64,000 nt of DNA from Nyssa sinensis (lineage: Eukaryota; Streptophyta; Magnoliopsida; Cornales; Nyssaceae): the NCBI GenBank assembly GCA_008638375.1, contig CM018041.1:15842716-15906715 (forward strand), read 5' to 3'. The notes beneath the pieces are model-generated. The model saw nothing but the letters and a program-made list of their open reading frames with translations, ran no database searches and had not been told where the DNA came from. The translations under genes and the position numbers were made by a program. Each line of letters starts with the position of its first letter. Within the stretch, counting starts at the first letter, position 1. Shown here in pieces: positions 46,906 to 60,600 of the stretch.

Positions 46906-48527
46906 ATGTCCGGCGAGGAAGGGTGGGATGCCACCGTCGAAGAGGAACCCAGAGGTTGTCAACCACAGTTCGACCGGCGGAGCGGCTTCGACTTGCAAAC
47001 CGGCATCTACCACTCTCTTGTTCAACTCAGTGAACATAACAAGATACCTGTTAGGCATGACCTTGACACGGCCACATTTGTGTTATCACAATTTCCACAC
47101 CCAAGTGAAGCTGAGTCACGAGTTGCACTCATTGACTTGGCCACCAACCGCCGAGTCACCTATGCAAAACTCCGTCACTCGATCAACTCACTCGCTACTG
47201 GCTTGTACCATGCTTTAGGGGTTCGGAAAGGCGATGTTGTGTTCGTCCTGTCCCCAAACTCGCTCTTATACCCGACTATTTGTCTCGCTGTACTCTCCGT
47301 TGGCGCCATCCTAACCACTGCGAACCCACTCAACACTGAGTCAGAAATCGGCAAGCAAGTACGTGACTCTGGTGCCAAACTCGCTATCGCAGCACCAGAA
47401 GAGGTACACAAATTACTCCCTACCGGAGTGCCTACGCTCCTCACTTCCCGTCCGTCTGATGACAGTTCACTTTCCATCGAAGAGCTGATCGAAAGCTGCG
47501 AACCAATGGAGTTGCCACTAGTCAAGTTAACTCAATCAGACACGGCGGGTATACTATACTCTTCAGGCACCACTGGCACTAGCAAAGGTGTACTGCTAAC
47601 CCATGAAAACTTCATATCCATCATGACACTCCTCAAATGGTCTGTGGACGTAACATCGTCTCACAACGATGTGTTCTTGTGTTTCATACCCATGTTCCAC
47701 ATCTATGGGCTTGTCTTCTTTGCCCTCGGCTTATTCTGTTCCGGTGTTACAACGGTGTTGATGCAGAGATTCGACTTCCAAGCCATGCTCGATGCAATTC
47801 AAACACACCAAGTTAACAACATTCCAGCAGTTCCTCCGGTGATTCTTGGCATGGTGAAATATACCAGCAAAGGCAGCCATGACTTGACATCGCTGCGAAG
47901 GGTGGGCTCTGGGGCTGCACCGTTGAGCAAAGAGGTGGCTGATGGGTTCAGAGAGAAGTTTCCGTGGGTGGAACTAAGGCAAGGCTATGGACTAAGCGAG
48001 AGCTGTGGTGCAGCTACTTTCTTTGTTTCTGATGAACAAGCTAAGGCTCGTTCAGGCTCCAGTGGGAGGTTGCTTCCAAGCTTTAGTGCTAAGGTGGTGG
48101 ATTTTGAAACCGGTGTGGCATTGCCACCCTATAGGGAAGGAGAGCTGTGGCTGAAGAGTCCGGCTGTAATGAAGGGGTATTTGGGAAATGAGGAGGCAAC
48201 AGCTGCGACAATTGACTCGGATGGGTGGCTGAGAACTGGTGACCTTTGTTATTTTGATGATGATGGGTTTCTGTACATCGTTGATCGGATTAAGGAGCTT
48301 ATCAAGCATAATGGGTATCAGGTATATATATCAGCAGATACTGCAATACATATTGTTATGGGAATAAAGGCCATGGCCTATTTTGAAAGACCAGTGAGCT
48401 ATTGAGTACTAGTTCGTGCGTGAATAGAAATAATATGAATGCCAATGCAGGTGGCTCCAGCAGAATTGGAAGCAGTACTTTTGAGTCATCCCCAAATTCT
48501 TGATGCAGCAGTTATACCGTGTGTTGC

Positions 48528-48596
<69 letters not shown>

Positions 48597-48962
48597 ACAC
48601 AATCAAAATCTTGCAGAATTGAAAATGAAGAAGCAGGGCAGATACCTATGGCATATGTGGTGACAGCAGCTGGTTCTGAATTCACTGAAGACCAAATCAT
48701 TCAATTTGTTGCCAGCCAGGTTTGTACTAGCCCCTTCCTCTTATATCATAGCCAGCACAACAAATACACACACACACAGAGTTATACATATATATAGACA
48801 CACACACTCTTCTAAGTTCTGTATTGTGATCTTCAGGTGGCCCCATACAAGAAGGTTAGAAGAGTGGGATTCATCAGTGCCATCCCAAGATCCGCTGCGG
48901 GTAAAATTTTGCGGAAGCAACTAGTGTCCCTAAGCCAACAGAAAGTCCTCTCAAAGTTGTAA
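46906..48962 (+). CDS. 4-coumarate:CoA ligase-like acyl-CoA synthetase, peroxisomal
   Basis: Adenylate-forming enzyme that joins a carboxylic acid to CoA through an acyl-AMP. Exons: 46906-48321, 48451-48518, 48617-48719, 48837-48962, all GT-AG, giving 570 residues, the usual length for the 4CL-like clade. Motifs: AMP-binding box [10 protein letters not shown] at 219-228, GYGLSES at 360-366, GELWLKS at 412-418 where true 4CLs have [15 protein letters not shown] at 440-447, [16 protein letters not shown] spanning exons 1 and 2, and the catalytic Lys552 in GKILRK. The last three residues, SKL, are a type-1 peroxisomal signal, as in the relatives that activate jasmonate precursors or fatty/aromatic acids in peroxisomes. 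The substrate cannot be told from sequence. ATGs at 46795 and 46801 are in frame and would add up to 37 residues; 46906 was chosen by family length. Confidence 0.93.
48541..48594. repeat. (TA)n(TG)n compound microsatellite in intron 2 of the 4CL-like gene
   Basis: Preceded by a CT run at 48527-48544, then TATATA to 48562 and GTGTGT to 48594. The intron is only 98 bases, so length changes here would alter a large fraction of it. Confidence 0.9.
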
Positions 48963-51699
48963 TATTTTCATTTTTACTTTTAAAGTTTTTCCTTCTATCT
49001 ATGGCGTCCAGAAATCAGAGAAGAAACCTTCAAAAAATGAACTACCTACTGTGTTATCGCAATCTCTAAGCCAATGGCAGAAAAGATTAGATAGAAGAAG
49101 ATTAGTTTAGTGCAATACTTATTTGAGAGCATGATTCTCAGTGCTGTTTGTTCCACAACAAACACTCAAGCACTGAAAAAGACCATATCCAAGTTTTCCA
49201 TGCAGCCAACCAGTGTCAAGGAAAATCAGAAACTTCTGCCAAATTTTCTACTGTTTTAAAGACTAGAGAAGAAAGTTGATTCCTTCTTGTGGTGATTGTG
49301 TTGGAAAGTGAAGTCCTGTGATTCCAAGGAAATAGATTATCAAGATTTCTATATTAATAGTGGCTTTGTTCATTTGGAGTAAAATTATATTGTAAGAGGA
49401 TGTACTATGGCTTATCGACTTATTGTGATGTCAGCAGCCTGCCGCCCCATCTAAGAATTTGCACTATAATGATACAAATGAGAAGACGACAACCTATTTC
49501 TCAGATAACAGCTTCCCAAGATTATGACCCACCTGGATTAGCTCAGATGACAAGTCTCAGGGATGAAAAGACTCAGGGGTATGAGATCTTGTATTGGATT
49601 CCTCGTGACCTACCCGCATCTGAATGCCTTGTAGCCATGCATCTAAAGGGTCCGTAGTTAGAAAGATTCTTACTCGAAAAAAAAAAACATTTCTAAATTT
49701 ATAAATTCCAGAAAAATAAGCTACTTTCATTGGGGAGATTATAGTATTTAATATCGAAGAATCTTAACCTCCTTAACAAACACAATGGAAGTCTTGAGGT
49801 TTTTTAGAACATTTTATTGCACAATTTTTCCTAAACCCAAACAAAGACTATAAAAAGAACAAAGTGAAAAGAGAAAGAAACGCTTGTATCTGTAGGCGGC
49901 AGAGATGGCCTACATGGATGTGTCAAAAAGTAGTAAGTACACCATTAATGACACTGCAAGATGGGGGAGAAGATGTGAGCTAAACAGGAAGATGGGATTC
50001 TAGAAAAAACCTGAACAACCCGAATGTGCCTTAACTCTTGGTCATTGAATGCCAATGAATAAGAGAAGGAATTCAGAATATTCTTCCAAAGATATTAATG
50101 ACAGCCTCTTAAATAGAACTTAAGCTTACTGAATGCTTGTCTTTCTATGTTGTTATTGTCTCATGTGTTTTTCTTTCTATGTTGTTATTATCTCATGTGT
50201 TTTTCTCCTTTTGTCATTGTTTAAGAAACCTTATATTATTTATAACCTAAAAAGCACGTGCTAAGAGTTTTGGCTTTAGGCAGAAAAGGCTTCATCTGCC
50301 ACGTGTTCTTGCCTTTTTAGCTAATAGGACAAGTGTTGATTCCTTGCACATTATTACTTTTGGCAACTATTAATGAAAGTTATAATCTCATATCCCTAAG
50401 TCGGATCAAAGTATTATCTCATTAAATGCAGAATAGATTTTTGTCATTTCCTCATTTAACGCAAGCTATTTTGAAGAATCCTTGTACCTTAGTAACCATG
50501 CCACAAGACCTTAGGTATCCCAAGTGAGACTCATAACACAATGGTCATCCTATGAATACGTGCCAGACCTTAAGAGTCTCCGAATATTTTTTCCCAAGTC
50601 TTTTGGGCATCCTATTGAAAGGGCTCACTCTTGATTGATGAAGTTCTTCGAGGAACTCCATGCTCCATAGCCTTTGCTTATTTGTAAGACAATCATCTGT
50701 CATGAGAAACAAGTCGCTTTAGTTCAGGAATCTTATCTTAGGTAGGTGCCTATAGATCAAGACTTCTTCTCTTCGCAAGGCTTCTTTCTTGTGTGTGCCC
50801 TTTTTGGGCGTGACGTTTTTCTTTGTGAAACTTGTATTTTTCTGAGAGCATGAATACATCGCGGTCTCTCGAAATTATCTGTTGGGTGATCCTTCTGATA
50901 GGAGTGACATGTGGCATCTCGTGGAATGTTGTAATTTCCACTATCTACAATATTATTATACAACTCAGATGAAAGCACCAACGAAAAAAAGGCATACAGA
51001 GGATCAAAGGACCACAGGCTAATTATATAATTCCTATTCCACAACCTTACTTTATGAACAATATGAATTGATCTATTTTAGGATGTAATTTAATAAACAT
51101 ATAGCTAATGACTCATTACATTAACCCTACAAAGCGAATTTTTTGTTCAATTGTTTCAGGTTATAAAATCATTCAAGAAAGACAACAATTAAATACACAA
51201 AGCATGTCAGAAATCATGATCGAGCATTGAAATATCAAGACTACAAAAGCTCAAGGTTATAATTAATCCCGAAACGAACCAATGAATAGTAGTACAAGTG
51301 ATAATAATCAAGGGGCAAAAACTATTACATGGCAACAAAAGGAATAATTTTAAAAAATAAAAAATTACACAATCCAAATAATTGGGGGATTCAAACAAGG
51401 CCAGAGAAACAACTGAAGGCTGAACTAAAAGCTTGTATCAGTTTAGTGTCATGTTCTCAAGAAATCCTTATACTAGTCTAAGTTTAGCAAACATTTCAAA
51501 ACGCATTCACGCATGGTGACCATTTGAACATAACGCCCAAGCTTCTGATAGCCATTGATACATTTTGAATGAGCTAAAAAATCCCAATCTTGTCCTTGAG
51601 GGACAGCAATGACTGCCAGACAGATTTTACCTTTTGCACCGTAACCCATTTTAATTTTGATGTACTGACCACTATAGTGGGTTGCACATGTAACCCCAG
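48963..51699. other. Intergenic between two converging genes
   Basis: A 34-bp direct duplication, TCTTTCTATGTTGTTATT with TCTCATGTGTTTT, lies at 50140-50205. An 85-residue frame at 49400-49657 has no recognised domain. No RNA gene or element ends seen. Both genes' 3' untranslated regions should fall here. Confidence 0.5.
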
Positions 51700-54600
51700 C
51701 TATCCAGCTATCCACTTCCAAACACCGCCAGAACTTTGCCTCTGGACAGCTGCAGTGAGCTCCATGTCATGTTCCAAGGTAGATTTCTGTCTCCGGAGTA
51801 CGTGAACCTCTTCCTCTATTGACTGCAAGGATTCCAGCATCTTTCGTAGTTCTGAAATCTGTGCCTGAAGACACCATTACCAAAGAATAAAAATCAACAA
51901 ACTTTTAGAAGACGTATTAAAAAAATGTCAAATTTCAATTAAAAGGTGAACTCCATTCCAATCTTGAGGACACATAAAGCCCAGAATGTTAACCCAGTTA
52001 CCCACCACAACAGATAAGAAAAATCCTAAACAAAAATTATATTTCATCAAGACGAAAAATGAATAGAAGGCAAACCTCCAGCTTAGTGCATCTGGATCTC
52101 TCAGCAACCAGTTGACCTTGGACCGAGTGGAGTTCCTGAAGTAAATTAGTAAAAAAGATGAAATATTTTATCATTGCCTGACAGTGACTGATAATAACCA
52201 AATAAACAATTTATGATAATAAGCACACCTTGGACAACTCAGCATAGGTACTATTAGTTTCATCAATCTTTCCCTTGAGACTAGAATTATCAGCTCTGAT
52301 TTCTGCAAGTGATGATTCCAACACCGCCTTTTCTTCTCTAATTGCAGTTTATTTCAATCAAAAGATCCCGTTGAGAGCTATTGTTTTGGACTACCTTAAA
52401 GTTTGAATCTTCTGCTTCAGTGAAGTCTAACATCCCAGATTTAGTTAGGGCATAGGCAGCAGTGACAGAAGCTGCTGCTGCTGCAGCTGCTGGCGACTGA
52501 AAAATCTTGGGTTGTAAAGAGTCCCTTGGTTTGGGTTTCATAACAAATACCTAAATTTCAGGGCAGGCAGAAGAAGCAGAAACCAAATAAAAGATTAAAC
52601 TATGATGAAATACTGGACCGAGGCTTTAGGGAAAAGAAAGACAGTCCACTCTAGAAACCCAGGAAAAAATAAGTATCAGAAGAAACATAGGTTTGAAGCA
52701 CCATTATCTAATAATTAAAAATAAATTGCAGGGAAATAATGGAAAGCCTGGCTATAGATGAACATCAGGAGAAGCATGCATAAAAAGCCAGATTAGAAAT
52801 CAGGTGATTTGCAGATTAAGTTCTATCTAAAAGACAAGATTGTGTTAACTATGTAATCAAGTTTGGGTTAGGATTATAATTAAGTTTTTCATTCATGTAT
52901 GAGATTTGACAAGTAGCATGATAATGGTACTGTAAATAGTTTTTTACATCATACATGCAACATACTCAAATCAATCTAAACCCATTCCAAGTTTGGGCAG
53001 CTATAATCTGATTCATATAAGTTGACCCTTGCCAAAATCATTCCACTGCCATCACTACCAAATTTCAGGTTGGGATCATTGATCCCCCTGTTCAACCTCA
53101 CCTTGTTGTCATCCTTGGTTGGATATCCATATTCCTTAGAATCAAAATCATTCCATGTTGTATACATAGCATTGAACACAGAAGTAGGGAGTGCCAAATT
53201 CAGCCATCACCAATAGAGCACAAGCACTTTATTTTAGCTCACATAACAATGTCAAACAGGTCTAAGACAAGGACATGTGATAAAAAGTTTCAATTTTTTT
53301 TTCTTGAATTTCAGACACATTAGGATCACAGACACAAACACGTCTTGGACATGTGTCGGACATGCAAAAAAAAAATATCCAATTTTTTTTATTTTTTTTA
53401 AAATTTGGACACTTCCCGAACATGTTACAAACACGTTTTCTAGATTTTCCCCTCTTTTTCTCCTACTCTTCTCAGCTCTTTTTTTTGGGTTTTATATGTA
53501 TGTATGCATTAGTTAGAAAATTTGATTTAAAACTTAGATCATGAATGTTGATAATTAAATGAAGTAGTTCTTGAATCTTTACTTCATGACTTTGCTATTT
53601 TGATGTCTTAATAATATTGTTGTGACTCGCTGTGGTTTTATGTCAATTTTAATTAAAATAATGTTAAGTTTTTATTATATGGCCATATAAGAAATATAAA
53701 TATATATATATATATATATACATGTCCAAACGTATCCATGTCCGCGTCGTGCCATATCCATGTCCCACATCCGTGTACATAGTTCCTAGGCCATCACCAT
53801 AACAATGACAACAGTAACGATATCATGATAATGGGCATCTCTATATTCTCTACTGACCAAGCAAACTATATTAATGATCAGCAATGACCAAACAGAGAAA
53901 AAAATAACCGGGGGAAGTTGAGGGAATTTTTTTTTTAGTAATGAAGTCGAGAAACATCAATCACTACGATGTAGTCATCGAAAACATTACATGTGTTGCT
54001 ACAAATAAACAAACAGAAAAGGTGCCTCAAGCTAAATTTTCTTGTTACATTAAACCACAACCATCTCTTTCGACATGTTTCTTTTTCATTTTATTTATTT
54101 ATATATTTTTTGGTATCACGGTTTATCCCCAATCCCATCAGAGGTGAGACTAAATTCCACCAATACAAAGGTGGCCCACAAACCCCAAGTATTAGGGCTA
54201 GTTTGGGGTAGGAGTTGAATTGGGTTAATATGGACCCTCCACCAACTTGGCTACACCCATAATGGCAACTTCCAATTTACCGTGTAAATGCTCACATGTG
54301 CTCTACCTCAAGAGTATCTTTACGACAAACAAAACATCTAAACTAATTATATAAAAACTGTAAGACAACATACCTGGTTATTATATTTTCCATTGTAGCC
54401 ACCAAAGGCAACCAAAAGCTTCTCTCCATCCAATATTGCTGAGGAAACACTGAGTCCCTGTTTCGAACATGCACATACAAATTATATATGTTATCATAAA
54501 TGCAACTATGCACACGTTTATGATATGGCATTGACGTAGAGAGATCTTAAATAAAATCAAATAACCAAAATAAACATCTAATTTACAACAAAAGTGCAAA

Positions 54601-57600
54601 GGTAGTTCAATATGCAGTGTCCACTCCACAAATAATTGGAGCCTTGAAGAACTTAAAGAAACCAACAAAAATACAGGCTGCTAGAAATGCAGCTACAATG
54701 ATCCTAAGGAAAAAGTAGGCAAAGTACAAACACATTTCAAGCTGAAATCAACAATTCAATTATTTATGCAGAAACCAAGAGAAGTCTAGATGACACTTTT
54801 GTTGGGTTGTAAAGAAAGACATTGATGTTCAAAATTCTGGTCAAGATATTAAAAAATATATCAAAACTTGAACCTTTTTTTTTTTTTTTGGGTGGGGGTC
54901 TCAACATCAATTTATGCAGGTACTACGAAAATTATTACTCCCTTTGTACCACGATTACCACAATTCGCTCCACCCCTAGCGAATTACGAATTGGGATCGC
55001 ACGATCTAAAACATAGTTCATTAATAATTTCCAATGCAAGATTTAGCGTTCCAATCTAAAATATCAAATGTCCAAAAAAAAAATCATACAAAATACACAC
55101 AGATTATTAAAATTTTATTTTATAATGGCTTGGATACATTGAAATCTTTTTGGTGTATATATATACATACCAATATTATTACAAATACAATAAAAAAACA
55201 TGTCACGCTCCGAATAAACGTATTTCATTCCAACAAAGCGATCCAAAGAAACCTACCCCTAACGTACCATGTTCTATAACAAGTGACGATTTACGTTATC
55301 GTTCTCGTTTCCCGTACCAAAACGATCCACGTTCCAAGTAACATTGCTTTGTACCAAAGTTATAGACCCTTTTGGAAAATCCAACTTTTTAACGAGACAA
55401 AGTATTTATTGTTTTCACACTTGAGTGAGGGTATAAATATACAAATTGATCTCCTTTCTTATTAATTAAAACATTTACGGGACCGAAGTCCCATCCGAGA
55501 TGGCAAAGTTCTTTCTTTCCACAGATGCTGCCCAAGTTTGAGGCTCAGTGCATGCGCGCACAATGCACACACGTAGGTAGAATATCCCCCTCCCCCATCG
55601 ATGTACTCAAAAAAAAATTCACATTAAATTGAGTGTAAGGATAATTTAGAAATTTCCTAACATATAGTATATTGACTTTTCAAATTGGACTCTTATTTTA
55701 AAACATCTAAAGAAAAAAAAAAACTCTTAAATTGGGAAGGAAGGAATAACATTTATTTTCTCTAAGATTTCAAAATCTGAGTGAACTCGTCAGAACTCAA
55801 AAGTTTAACAAATATTCATCATATTTCAAAAAATCTTGCATATGTAATACCCTTTTTTTATTAAATCATTTATCAAAATTCAAATTTTTAATAAGTATCA
55901 AAACATGAACCTCATTTTTCTGATATATCAATTTTTGTAGAAACCCTGAAAATAGTGAACCCTTTTTGTGTAAAAATCTCCTAAGATTTCAAAATCAGCT
56001 ATGAAGTTTTGACAGAAGTTCAACAAATTATCTATCAAATCTCACAAATTTTTATTCAAGTTATAATCCCCTTGTTCAGTTCTCTGTCTTCTTTTCTTCC
56101 TCACCCTGCAAACCTTACATATAGAAGTATGCTTTAATAATTTAACATTTTGTAATATTCACTGAAAATTATGTGTTGTTCCCAAACATTACAGAATTTC
56201 TCATATAAAATTCAAAATTCACAAGGCTACAACAGTCATCAAGATTGGAAGTTAAGCACAGTTTCATGGTGAGCTTGATAACAAGGTTATATCAGCATCT
56301 GAAAATGAAAGTTGACAGTGTTGTTTCCAACGATCCATTATCCTTAATATCTAAATTCTAAAGTTGAGAATACAAATTTACTGTTACTTATCAAAAAATT
56401 ATAAAGTTCAGAATAGTTCAGAATTTTAAAACTTTGCACCATTCTGACCGGATCAAAGACGGAACAGGCACATGTCTTGGAAGGAAATTTAATGCCATAT
56501 TGTGGACCTCCAAAGTATCAGTCACCTAACACAGTTTGTCAATGAAAAATAGAAACCTTTGGCTCCAACAGAAATATCAAGATACAAATGAACCAAAAAT
56601 GAATTGATGAAAGCAGAAATGTATGAAAAATGGTGGAGAAAATAAATTTTAGAACATGAAATGCAAAATTGTCAAGGTCGAATGGAGCTCACTTGGCAAC
56701 ACACATAATAAGGCAGAGGTGAGTTTTTTCTTCCGATACTAAATCTTTATGGAACTGGATTGTAGAGCCTCTTGTGTAAGTGAATGAAAATGTTTAACTG
56801 TTTCAGGGAAAAGCAAACCATAGAATCTTGCTAAATATATTGATTGTAGTAGGGAGATCAGTTATTACCAGTAAACTGACATACAAGGTGTACATATTAG
56901 TGCCAATAACCTTAGAAGCAGATCTATTTAGAATCATTTGCACAGAACCCTTTTCTCCTGTGGGATTTACTTTTCTTTTAATCATTCATGAAATGGAAAG
57001 GAAGTATGAAAAAGCAAAAGCAAGGGCACAAGCGACACGAATTAGGAATAAAATACCAAATCTATGTCAGAAAAAAAATAGAAATGCGCTAGCAATCAGT
57101 GAATTCAATGGCCGAAAAGATCCCTTAAAGTGTTCATGAACAAAAAACATCTATCTTCCTGATACATTAGGGGGCGTCTAAACAATTTTTGAGCAGGTAA
57201 AGAGTAGCATAAAGTTACTGTATCATTATGTTTCACATCATTATGTGCATAGTATAACAAAGGGGACCCTCTGTCACCCTTTCTATTCGTGCTTGTGATG
57301 GAAGTGCTTAGCAAGATGTTGGATAAAGCAGTCCAAGGGGGAATGTTGAGGGCTTTTAGTGTTGAGAATGGTGAGGGGACTACTCTAGAGATACCACATT
57401 TTCTATTTTCAGATGATAATTTGATCTTCTGCAGTTTGGGATGTGGTAATCGAAAGATTCCAATGAAGGTTATCATGATGAAAGCGGCAATATTTGTTAA
57501 AGGGGGGCCAACTAACTCTTCTAAAGAGCACTTTGGCAAACTTTCCCACATACTATATTTCTCTTTTCCCAATATCACTTTCAGTGGAGAAGAAACTGGA

Positions 57601-60600
57601 GAAAATTCAGCAGGACTTCTTATGGGAAGGGAAGGAAGGTGAGAGGAAGATTCATCTTGTGGGATGGGAGAAAATGAAGCATCTAATGGGTGAGGGAGGC
57701 TTGGGGGTTCAAAGAAGTGTTTACTCAACAAAGCTCTGTTGGGTAAATGGGTGTGGAGATGCGGTAGAAGATCAAGTTATGTGGAGGAAGATCATTGCAA
57801 CTAAGTATGGTGATGAAAGTGAGAGATGGTATTTGAAGGAAGGTAGGGAGGCATATGGTTGTTGAATTTGGAAGGCAGTTCAAAAAGGGGAGGAAGAAAT
57901 TCAGCTAGATGGTAAGATTTGAAGTAGGTCAAGGCTTGAGGGTTAGATTTTGGGAAGACTTCTGGTGTTGCAAGAGGAAGCTTAAAGATAAGTTCCTAAC
58001 TTTGTACAATACTGCTTGCAATAAGGAGGCAATGGTGGCGGATTATATGGACTATGTGGGAAGGAATGTAATATGGAGCCCTTGTTTTCAAAGAAATCTT
58101 TACAATTGAGAAATAGGGGGGGCAGAGGAGTTTATGGCTTTATTGAGTAGTTGTATTGTTAGGGAGAGGGAGGATGCTATGGTTTGGGTGGGAGATAAGA
58201 ACACGGTTTTCAGGGTAAATCTTTTTATCACTTTCACTCGGAAGGAAGGAAGAGGTGTTTCCATGGAACTTGATTTGGAAAAAGTAACATTTTTTTGTCG
58301 AGTGGTGGTCGAGAAAGCTATACATATGGTGGATAATTTGAAGAGAAGGGGTTTCCATCTCCCAAGTCGGTGTTGTATGTGCAAGGTAAAGGAGGAATAA
58401 TGGATCATTTTTTTTTTTGCATTGTACTATGGCTCTTGATGTGTGGCATTTGGTGATGTTGCTTTTTGGTTATAGTTGGGTGATGTCGGCTACCATGAGG
58501 GAGGCTTTTCTGAGTTGGAGATGATGTTGGGTGAAGAAAGATTTGAGGTGTGTGGATGTTGGCACCCTTATGTCTCGTTTGGCATATTTGGAAAGAGAGA
58601 AATCAGCGGTCTTTCGAAGATAAGGAGTTATCTATATGGGCGTTCAATGATTCTTTTTTTAAACTATGGAATTTTTTTGTGTAAAGAGGAAACTCTCTGT
58701 GTTTAGATACTTTAATAGCTTTTTGGGGGGAGTTAAGGCCTTAATTTTTTTGTAGCCTCTCTCCTTTTTTGTACATGGGTTTGACCCCCTCAGGCCCCTT
58801 GTTTATAACCTAAGAAGCAGGGACATTTTATTTTGGCTCACGTGTCCATGTCGAACACGTGTCGGACACCGACACTCTCGGACACTTCCCGGACACGTGT
58901 CCGGATACTTGAATCATGAATATTGATGATTAAATAAAAAAGTTCTTTAATTTTTATTTAATGGCTTTGTTATTTTAATATCTTAATAATATTTTAAAAA
59001 TTTATGTGTTTTTATGCCAAGTTTAATTGAAATAACATTAGGTTTTTATTATATGGTCATATAAAAAATTTATATATGTTCAACATGTCCCTTACGTGTC
59101 CGTGTCCTACTTTTTTGAGAAATAACGTGTCTGCGTGTCCGTATCGTGTCGTATCTGTGTCCTATGTCCGTATCCGTGCTTCTTAGTTTATAACACAACA
59201 TTACTTTTACCGATCAAAAAAAAAAGGTTGTAAAGGAAAGAATTTGGAATGAAACTCATAAATAAAGTGGGAGACTAGGAACTCAACACTTCAATAGAGC
59301 ACATTAATTTGCATTTTCTTGTTCGGGTACAAGTAAAAGAATGTCATGCGAAAGTTGAGAAACTGTAAAAGAACATCGAAACAATCACTGAATGTTTGTG
59401 GTATACAATATTACTTGATGCATCTAGCATTACTTATTTAAACACTATCGCCAGAAAATTTGTAAAACAAACCCCAAAGAAAGACAGAATAGTAACCTCA
59501 CTGGCCAGTGGATCTCTTCCCTTTACGGTTGTCACCACCGACAAAACAAGCTTAGACATATTTAACATGAGGGTTTCTGGGGCACCTGAAAAAACAAAAC
59601 AAACATCATTCATCCATATAAATTACTAATGTAGTCAAGAAGATAGCATAATCACATCAAATTTCATAATAGAATTTAACCAATCCAAGTTTCTACGTAC
59701 CACTTCTATTATCCCCACCGCCAACAATATACCAGTTTTCATCAATGGTGACACCAGCATGGCCAGCCCTAGCAGCGATCAAATTATCTTGAATTTGTGG
59801 TTGGGACCACTCCATCTGCAATATATGGGAACCTTGTCAGGCTAAAAAGTGAAGTAAAAAACAAAACAATATATTAAAAAATTTCCAGCATTAGTTAGCA
59901 ATGGTCCAGTAGCAATCTAGTTTGTTATAATCCATTCAGTCTACACTTAACAAGGATTTTTTTCCAAGTTCTTCCATGCAGTCTGCCTATCAGGGGAATG
60001 GAATTATTTTCCGTCCCATAATTTCCATTATCTTGTCAAATATGCTCCAGTGCGAATCTAACAATTAGTAAACCAAAAACTGATTTTGCAGAACATGTGA
60101 TAGCGCATAATCTCCCAAAAGAGTAAATGGCAGAATATCTCCAATGATCAGTGATATTAAACCCCTTTGGATTCTTAAGTATTGAATGGAGCATTCAACA
60201 GCAATAAGCTAAAATATTTTAAGCACAAAATTGTTTTCTTGCAAAAGTCTTGACTACAGCGGAGACTGAAACAGCTTGTTATCTGATATTATGTTTGTTC
60301 CATTGCATTTCTGCCAAATTTTCCATCAAGATCAGTGACCCTACCACAAGTCCACAGGAAACAACACCGGAAATACAGCAAGACCTCAATACCAAGGTAG
60401 ATCATGTACTGCATATAAAGAAGGCCTTAAACATCAAGCTGGACAAAACGTGTTTCAGCAATGGATTTAAATAACAGCTTTGCAACTAACAGTTGATGAT
60501 AATGAATAAACTAACTTCCAAAGAGAAATTGGAATGCAGCTTATTAAAATGAATTTTTCGAGCATCAATTGAACCATAAGCCAAAAATTTCCAGTTCTTA

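Noticed and set aside
49400..49657. 85-residue plus-strand frame downstream of the 4CL-like gene
   Set aside because: No recognised domain, no promoter or splice context, and it lies in the expected 3' region between convergent genes.
52330..52400. Explaining the kelch frameshift by a small intron with donor GTAGTC and acceptor AATTAG
   Set aside because: The 57-base stretch is too short for a typical plant intron, and because 57 is a multiple of three its removal would not restore the frame.
57105..57731. Long minus-strand open frame of 208 residues
   Set aside because: It is antisense to the LINE reverse transcriptase on the plus strand (KGDPLSPFLFVLVMEV). The minus-strand translation shows no domain.
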